Of a stretch of 64,000 nucleotides of DNA, positions 60,328 through 64,000 are shown piece by piece. The notes below the pieces were generated by a model that was given only the letters and a program-made list of their open reading frames with translations, had not been told where the DNA came from and did no database searches. The position numbers were made by a program, and so were the translations under genes. Each line of letters starts with the position of its first letter. Position 1 is the stretch's first letter. Source of the DNA: Geodermatophilus poikilotrophus. Its GTDB lineage: Bacteria; Actinomycetota; Actinomycetes; Mycobacteriales; Geodermatophilaceae. The stretch is taken from positions 1-64,000 of the forward strand of contig NZ_FOIE01000011.1 of NCBI RefSeq assembly GCF_900111455.1, written 5' to 3'.

Positions 60328-61449
60328 TCAGCCGGCCAGGCGCTCCACTGCCGCGGAGATCCGCTCGTCGGTGGCGGTGAGGGCCATGCGCACGTGCCGC
60401 CCGCCGGCCGGGCCGTAGAAGGAGCCCGGGGCGGCGACGATGCCCCGGGCGGCCAGCCAGTCGATCGTCGTCCAGCAGTCCTCGTCGCGGGTGACCCACA
60501 GGTACAGCCCGGCCTCGGAGTGGTCGATCCGGGCGCCGGCGGCCCGGACGGCGGCGGCCAGCCGGTCACGGCGGGCGCGGTAGCGCTCCCGCTGCTCGTC
60601 GACGTGCGCGTCGTCGGCCAGCGCGGCGGCCATGGCCGACTGCACCGGCGTGGGGACCAGCAGGCCGAGGTGCCGGCGCACCTCCCACACCTGGCGGACC
60701 AGCGCCGGGTCGCCGGAGAGCAGCCCGGCGCGGTAGCCCGCGGCGGTCGACTGCTTCGACAGCGAGTGCACCGCGAGCAGGCCGCCGTGGTCCTCGCCGG
60801 CGACCTCCGGGTGCAGGATCGAGCGCGGCTCGACGTCCCAGCCGAGGGTGGCGTAGCACTCGTCGGCGACGACCGGGACACCGTGGGCGCGTCCCCACGC
60901 CACCCAGGCGCGCAGCTCGTCGTCGGTGAGCACCCGGCCGTGCGGGTTGCCCGGGGAGTTCAGCCACACGAGGACCACACCGGCGGCGTCCTCCGGTGGG
61001 GTGTCGGTGCGCCGCACGCCGAGTCCGGCCAGCACCCCGCCGACCTCGTAGGTCGGGTAGGCGACCTCGGGGATCAGCACCGTGCCGGCGCCGCGCAGCC
61101 CCAGCATGGTCGGCAGCAGCGCGACGAGCTCCTTGGAGCCGACGGTCGGGATCACCGACGGGACGGCGCCCAGCGGGTCGGCCAGCCGCACGCCGAGCCG
61201 GCGCTGCAGCCAGCCGGCCGCCGCGGTGCGCAGCTCGGCGGTGCCCAGGGCGGTCGGGTAGCCCGGCGCGTTGCCGGCGCCGGCCAGGGCGGTCGCGAGC
61301 AGTTCAGGGGTGTCGTCGACCGGCGTGCCGATGGAGAGGTCGACGACACCGCCGGGGTGCCGGGCCGCCTTGGCCCGGGCACCGGCGAGCGAGTCCCAGG
61401 GGAAGTCGGGCAGCCGGCCGGCCGCCGTCCCCGTGACCGTGCTCGTCAG
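60328..61449 (-). CDS. dapC: Succinyldiaminopimelate transaminase
   Basis: 373 residues, fold-type I PLP aminotransferase: DLSIGTPVDDTPELL at the start, WLNSPGNPHGRVL, VVADECYATLGW with the PLP Asp/Tyr, and VHSLSKQSTAAGYRAGLLSG with the Schiff-base Lys (SKQS). Gives N-succinyl-L,L-DAP for DapE. No ATG or GTG exists where homologs begin; the reading starts with CTG overlapping the ferredoxin stop as CTGA, matching the GTGA/ATGA couplings elsewhere. Corresponds to the fdxC-dapC pair of mycobacteria. Confidence 0.9.
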   Translation of the reverse strand: MTSTVTGTAAGRLPDFPWDSLAGARAKAARHPGGVVDLSIGTPVDDTPELLATALAGAGNAPGYPTALGTAELRTAAAGWLQRRLGVRLADPLGAVPSVIPTVGSKELVALLPTMLGLRGAGTVLIPEVAYPTYEVGGVLAGLGVRRTDTPPEDAAGVVLVWLNSPGNPHGRVLTDDELRAWVAWGRAHGVPVVADECYATLGWDVEPRSILHPEVAGEDHGGLLAVHSLSKQSTAAGYRAGLLSGDPALVRQVWEVRRHLGLLVPTPVQSAMAAALADDAHVDEQRERYRARRDRLAAAVRAAGARIDHSEAGLYLWVTRDEDCWTTIDWLAARGIVAAPGSFYGPAGGRHVRMALTATDERISAAVERLAG

Positions 61450-61772
61450 TGACCTTCGCCCTGCGGCGGGAGGGCGGCGACCAGCGGGTGGTCCTTGCCG
61501 ACCTTGCCGGTCTTGGCAGCGCCGCCGGGGCTGCCCAGGTCGGAGAAGAACTCCACGTTGGCGTTGTAGAAGTCCTTCCACTTGTCCGGGACGTCGTCCT
61601 CGTAGTAGATGGCCTCCACCGGGCACACCGGCTCACAGGCGCCGCAGTCGACGCACTCGTCGGGGTGGATGTAGAGCATCCGGTCGCCCTCGTAGATGCA
61701 GTCCACCGGGCACTCGTCGATGCACGCCTTGTCGAGGACGTCGACGCAGGCCTGGGTGATGACGTAGGTCAC
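61446..61772 (-). CDS. fdxA: Seven-iron ferredoxin
   Basis: 108 residues: Cys set CVDVLDKACIDECPVDCIYE for the 3Fe cluster (with the first Cys group) and CVDCGACEPVCPVEAI for the 4Fe cluster, followed by the C-terminal extension PDKWKDFYNANVEFFSDLG typical of actinobacterial FdxA/FdxC. Small soluble electron carrier. GTG with GGGAGGG site. Upstream partner of dapC. Confidence 0.93.
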   Translation of the reverse strand: MTYVITQACVDVLDKACIDECPVDCIYEGDRMLYIHPDECVDCGACEPVCPVEAIYYEDDVPDKWKDFYNANVEFFSDLGSPGGAAKTGKVGKDHPLVAALPPQGEGH

Positions 61773-61945
61773 GGTGGTTCCCTCCCGGGGACGTGCGGGG
61801 TTGCTCCGCCGGCGCGACGGCCGGTCGTTCTCCCCCTGAGTATGGCCCGTGGCGCTCCGGTGAAACGGAACGGGTGGCCCGGCGGACCCCGGCCGGGTGC
61901 GACCCCGCCGGGATGGCGCTCCGGCCGACGACGCAGGATCGGACC

Positions 61946-62698
61946 GTGGGACAGAGCCGGTCGCCCCTGGACGTCGCAGGCCTCGAGCTTCTGGCCGCCC
62001 GGGGCTGGCGCGGCACGGAGCAGGACTCCCTCGGCGACTGGCTGCTGCGGGCCGGCGGCGGCTTCACCGGCCGCGCCAACTCCGCCCTCGTCGTCGGCGA
62101 CCCCGGCCTGCCGGTGCCGGAGGCGGTGGACACCGTGGCCCGCTGGTACGCCGACCGCGGGCTGCGGCCGTGCGCCCAGCTGCCCGGCCGGCAGTCCCGT
62201 GCCGCCGACACGGCCTTCGCCGCGGCCGGCTGGGAGCGCGACGAGGACGTGCTGGTGCTGACCGGGCCGCTGTCGCCCACCGCCGCCGACGGCGTCCCGG
62301 TCGGCCTGTCCCCCGAGCCGGACGACGCGTGGCTGGCCGGCTACCGGCACCGCGGCTGTCCGCTGCCGCCGGCCGCCCGCGCGGTGCTCACCAACGCCGA
62401 GGACGTCGTCTTCGCCTCCGTGCGCCTCGACCCGCCACCGGCCCCGCTGGCCGCCGTCGCCCGCGGAGTGGTCACCGACGACTGGCTCGGGGTCGCCGCG
62501 GTCACCGTGGAGGAGCGCTACCGCCGGCAGGGGCTGGCCACCGCGGTGGTGGCCGGGCTGCAGCGCTGGGCCGCCCGGCGCGGTGCGCGCTGGGTCTACC
62601 TGCAGGTGGCGGCGTCCAACGCCCCGGCCCGCGCGCTCTACCGGCGGGCGGGCCTCATCGAGCACCACCGCTACCACTACCGGTACGCGCCGGCCTGA
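61946..62698 (+). CDS. GNAT-family N-acetyltransferase
   Basis: 250 residues. An N-terminal region (LELLAARGWRGTEQDSLGDW, LLRAGGGFTGRANSALVVGD) of the two-domain GNAT type is followed by the acetyl-CoA-binding motif VEERYRRQGLATAVVAGLQR and VYLQVAASNAPARALYRRAG. Acceptor unknown. GTG preferred because of AGGATCGG before it; an ATG at 61913 is an alternative. The 3' end overlaps the convergent membrane gene by 44 bases. Confidence 0.88.
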   Translation: MGQSRSPLDVAGLELLAARGWRGTEQDSLGDWLLRAGGGFTGRANSALVVGDPGLPVPEAVDTVARWYADRGLRPCAQLPGRQSRAADTAFAAAGWERDEDVLVLTGPLSPTAADGVPVGLSPEPDDAWLAGYRHRGCPLPPAARAVLTNAEDVVFASVRLDPPPAPLAAVARGVVTDDWLGVAAVTVEERYRRQGLATAVVAGLQRWAARRGARWVYLQVAASNAPARALYRRAGLIEHHRYHYRYAPA

Positions 62699-63068
62699 CG
62701 CCGTCCCGGGGCGCGGCGAGCACCTTGCCGACGGCGAAGGCGGCGGCCACGACCCCGGCCAGCAGGAAGGCCAGGGACAGGAACCCGAGGACGCCGCCGC
62801 CGGTCAGCAGCAGGTCACCCTCGGGCCGGCGCAGGCTCGCGCCCACAGCGACGACCAGCCACACGACGGCGGGCAGCGCCGCGGCGAGCCGCGAGCCGGT
62901 CAACCGCGCCGCCAGGGCGACCAGCAGCAGGTTGCCGACGACCGCGGCCACCACCGACACCGGGACGGGGACGCCGGCCACCCGCAGCGGCAACCAGAAG
63001 ACCTCCACCAGCGCGAGCCAGACGGCGAGGACGACGACGAGCAGGCCGCCCGCCAGCCGCCGGATCAC
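62655..63068 (-). CDS. Small membrane protein cotranscribed with mshB
   Basis: 137 residues with four hydrophobic helices ([75 protein letters not shown]) and a short Gly/Arg tail. Like the Rv1171-type protein beside mshB in mycobacteria; function unknown. GTG overlaps the mshB stop (GTGA). Confidence 0.8.
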   Translation of the reverse strand: MIRRLAGGLLVVVLAVWLALVEVFWLPLRVAGVPVPVSVVAAVVGNLLLVALAARLTGSRLAAALPAVVWLVVAVGASLRRPEGDLLLTGGGVLGFLSLAFLLAGVVAAAFAVGKVLAAPRDGVRPARTGSGSGGAR

Positions 63069-63949
63069 GGGTCCAGGCCGGCGAACAGGTCGTCCTCCCA
63101 GCCGTCGGCCGTACCGCGCTCCCCTCGCACCAGCCGGTAGTACTCGGTGCCGAGGACCTCCTGGCCCAGGTTGTTCGACAGCGCGAAGAAGGGGCCGTCG
63201 ACGGTGATCTGGGTGGCGTGCGCGCGCATCGCGGCGTCCTTGCGGCCGGCGTGGGCCCGCCCGTCGACCGCCGCGGCGACCAGCTCGTCGGGGACGGCGA
63301 AGGACAGGTCGTCGACGTCGTCCAGCGACGCGAAGGGCGACTCCTCCCCCAGCGCCGTCATCGCCTCGATGCCCTGCCGCAGGACCGAGCGCGGCACGCA
63401 GCACCAGTACACCTTGGCGACCTCCCAGGCCCCGCCGAGGTCCGGGCGGTAGGCGGGGTCGGCGGCGGCGTCCACGGCGCGCATGGCGACCCGGTGGGCC
63501 TGGATGTGGTCGGGGTGGCCGTAACCGCCGTTCTCGTCGTAGGTGACCACCACCTGCGGCCGGACCTCCCGGACGACGGCGACGGCGTGCGCCACCGCCT
63601 CGTCGAGGTCGGCGTTCCAGAACGCGCGGGGCTCGTCGTTGGCCGGCGTCCCCATCATCCCGGAGTCTCTGTAGCGGCCCGGGCCGCCGAGGAAGCGCCA
63701 GTCGGCGACGCCCAGGGCCTCCATCGCCGCCCGCAGCTCGCCGATCCGGTAGCCGCCCAGCTGGTCGGCGTGCTCGGCGGCCAGCAGCTCCAGCTCGGGG
63801 ACGAGGACCTCCCCCTCCTCACCCAGGGTGCAGGTGAGCAGGGTGACCCGGGCCCCCTCGGCGACGTAGCGGGCCATGGTGGCGCCGTTGTTGATCGTCT
63901 CGTCGTCGGGGTGGGCGTGCACCAGGAGCAGGCGGCGGGAAGGGGTCAC
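63065..63949 (-). CDS. mshB: N-acetyl-1-D-myo-inositol-2-amino-2-deoxy-D-glucopyranoside deacetylase
   Basis: 294 residues. Zinc deacetylase of mycothiol synthesis, LmbE/PIG-L fold: [20 protein letters not shown] has the zinc-binding [24 protein letters not shown] holds the third zinc ligand, and [17 protein letters not shown] and WCCVPRS are subfamily motifs. The GTG (VTPSRR) is used since CAGGAT lies seven bases upstream; an ATG nine bases earlier is the alternative. First gene of a two-gene operon. Confidence 0.93.
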   Translation of the reverse strand: MTPSRRLLLVHAHPDDETINNGATMARYVAEGARVTLLTCTLGEEGEVLVPELELLAAEHADQLGGYRIGELRAAMEALGVADWRFLGGPGRYRDSGMMGTPANDEPRAFWNADLDEAVAHAVAVVREVRPQVVVTYDENGGYGHPDHIQAHRVAMRAVDAAADPAYRPDLGGAWEVAKVYWCCVPRSVLRQGIEAMTALGEESPFASLDDVDDLSFAVPDELVAAAVDGRAHAGRKDAAMRAHATQITVDGPFFALSNNLGQEVLGTEYYRLVRGERGTADGWEDDLFAGLDP

Positions 63950-64000
63950 GCGCTCCATCCTGCAACGCCCACGACGGAGGACGGCGAGGCCGTCACGCGC

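Noticed and set aside
1..64000. tRNA, rRNA, insertion sequences, prophage genes, integrase sites
   Set aside because: None seen by eye: no cloverleaf with TTCGANTC-type arm, no transposase or integrase motifs, and base composition is uniform across the window.

Overview
The window is very GC-rich with almost exclusively G/C third codon positions, many GTG starts, 4-bp start/stop overlaps and leaderless starts. Together with MshB (mycothiol), DUF3117, glycogen genes glgA/glgC and a SigE/anti-sigma/HtrA/TatB/Mrp block this indicates a high-GC actinobacterium, most likely Geodermatophilaceae (Blastococcus/Geodermatophilus/Modestobacter type); the family is an inference. No rRNA, tRNA, CRISPR array, phage or insertion sequence was seen.

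Layout. 1-10.5 kb: the N-terminal half of a CpaF/TadA secretion ATPase cut by the window edge, a YjbR-GH16 pair, OsmC, an internally duplicated small protein, a frameshifted methyltransferase facing a hydrolase remnant, an EthD/TPP-enzyme operon, a quinone-reductase-like oxidoreductase, DUF4230, an acyl-CoA dehydrogenase and a DUF4190 protein. 10.5-18.2 kb: CoA-ester lyase, two transport-type genes, PhzF divergent from an MgtE-N/CBS protein plus DUF1003, a DUF4188/MerR divergent pair with a clear operator, Ogt, AzlCD. 18.5-27.1 kb: conserved core of Mrp, TatB, HtrA, anti-sigma, SigE, O-methyltransferase, then glgC/glgA. 27.2-45.8 kb: accessory block with GAF-ANTAR and two-component signalling genes, a multicopper oxidase/membrane protein/signal peptidase operon, a spore-photoproduct-lyase-like radical SAM enzyme, a PAS-GAF-SpoIIE phosphatase, a CrtI-like oxidase, a DUF1648/GntR and a PadR/membrane module, an unrecognised 480-residue protein and leucyl aminopeptidase. 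45.8-64 kb: DUF3117, Tag, a 1544-residue FN3/beta-propeller secreted protein, DUF2243-CtaG, then the lysine/cell-wall block DivIVA-like, LOG, dapE, dapD, dapC, 7Fe ferredoxin, and mshB.

The backbone (mgtE-like, mrp, tatB, htrA, rseA-like, sigE, methyltransferase, glgC/glgA, DUF3117, tag, DivIVA-like, LOG, dapE/dapD, dapC, fdx, mshB) appears, from memory, collinear with the Rv1170-Rv1234 interval of Mycobacterium tuberculosis; the 27-45.8 kb block and the FN3 region are insertions relative to it.

Two window-wide patterns are not explained by the genes. First, at least twelve genes on both strands end with a stop codon followed within a few bases by AGGACC and a long GC hairpin with a conserved core (CTCGCANGCTC) and outer arms that differ between copies but stay complementary; a tail CCGTTCCAGCACGTCACC recurs too. 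This looks like a dispersed terminator/REP-like family, and one copy seems to form the 5' end of a gene. Second, many genes have a TANNNT -10-like hexamer 6-8 bases before the start codon, which suggests leaderless mRNAs. One such pair (phzF/mgtE-like) has overlapping divergent -10 elements, and another begins a 29-codon small ORF coupled to the methyltransferase next to sigE.
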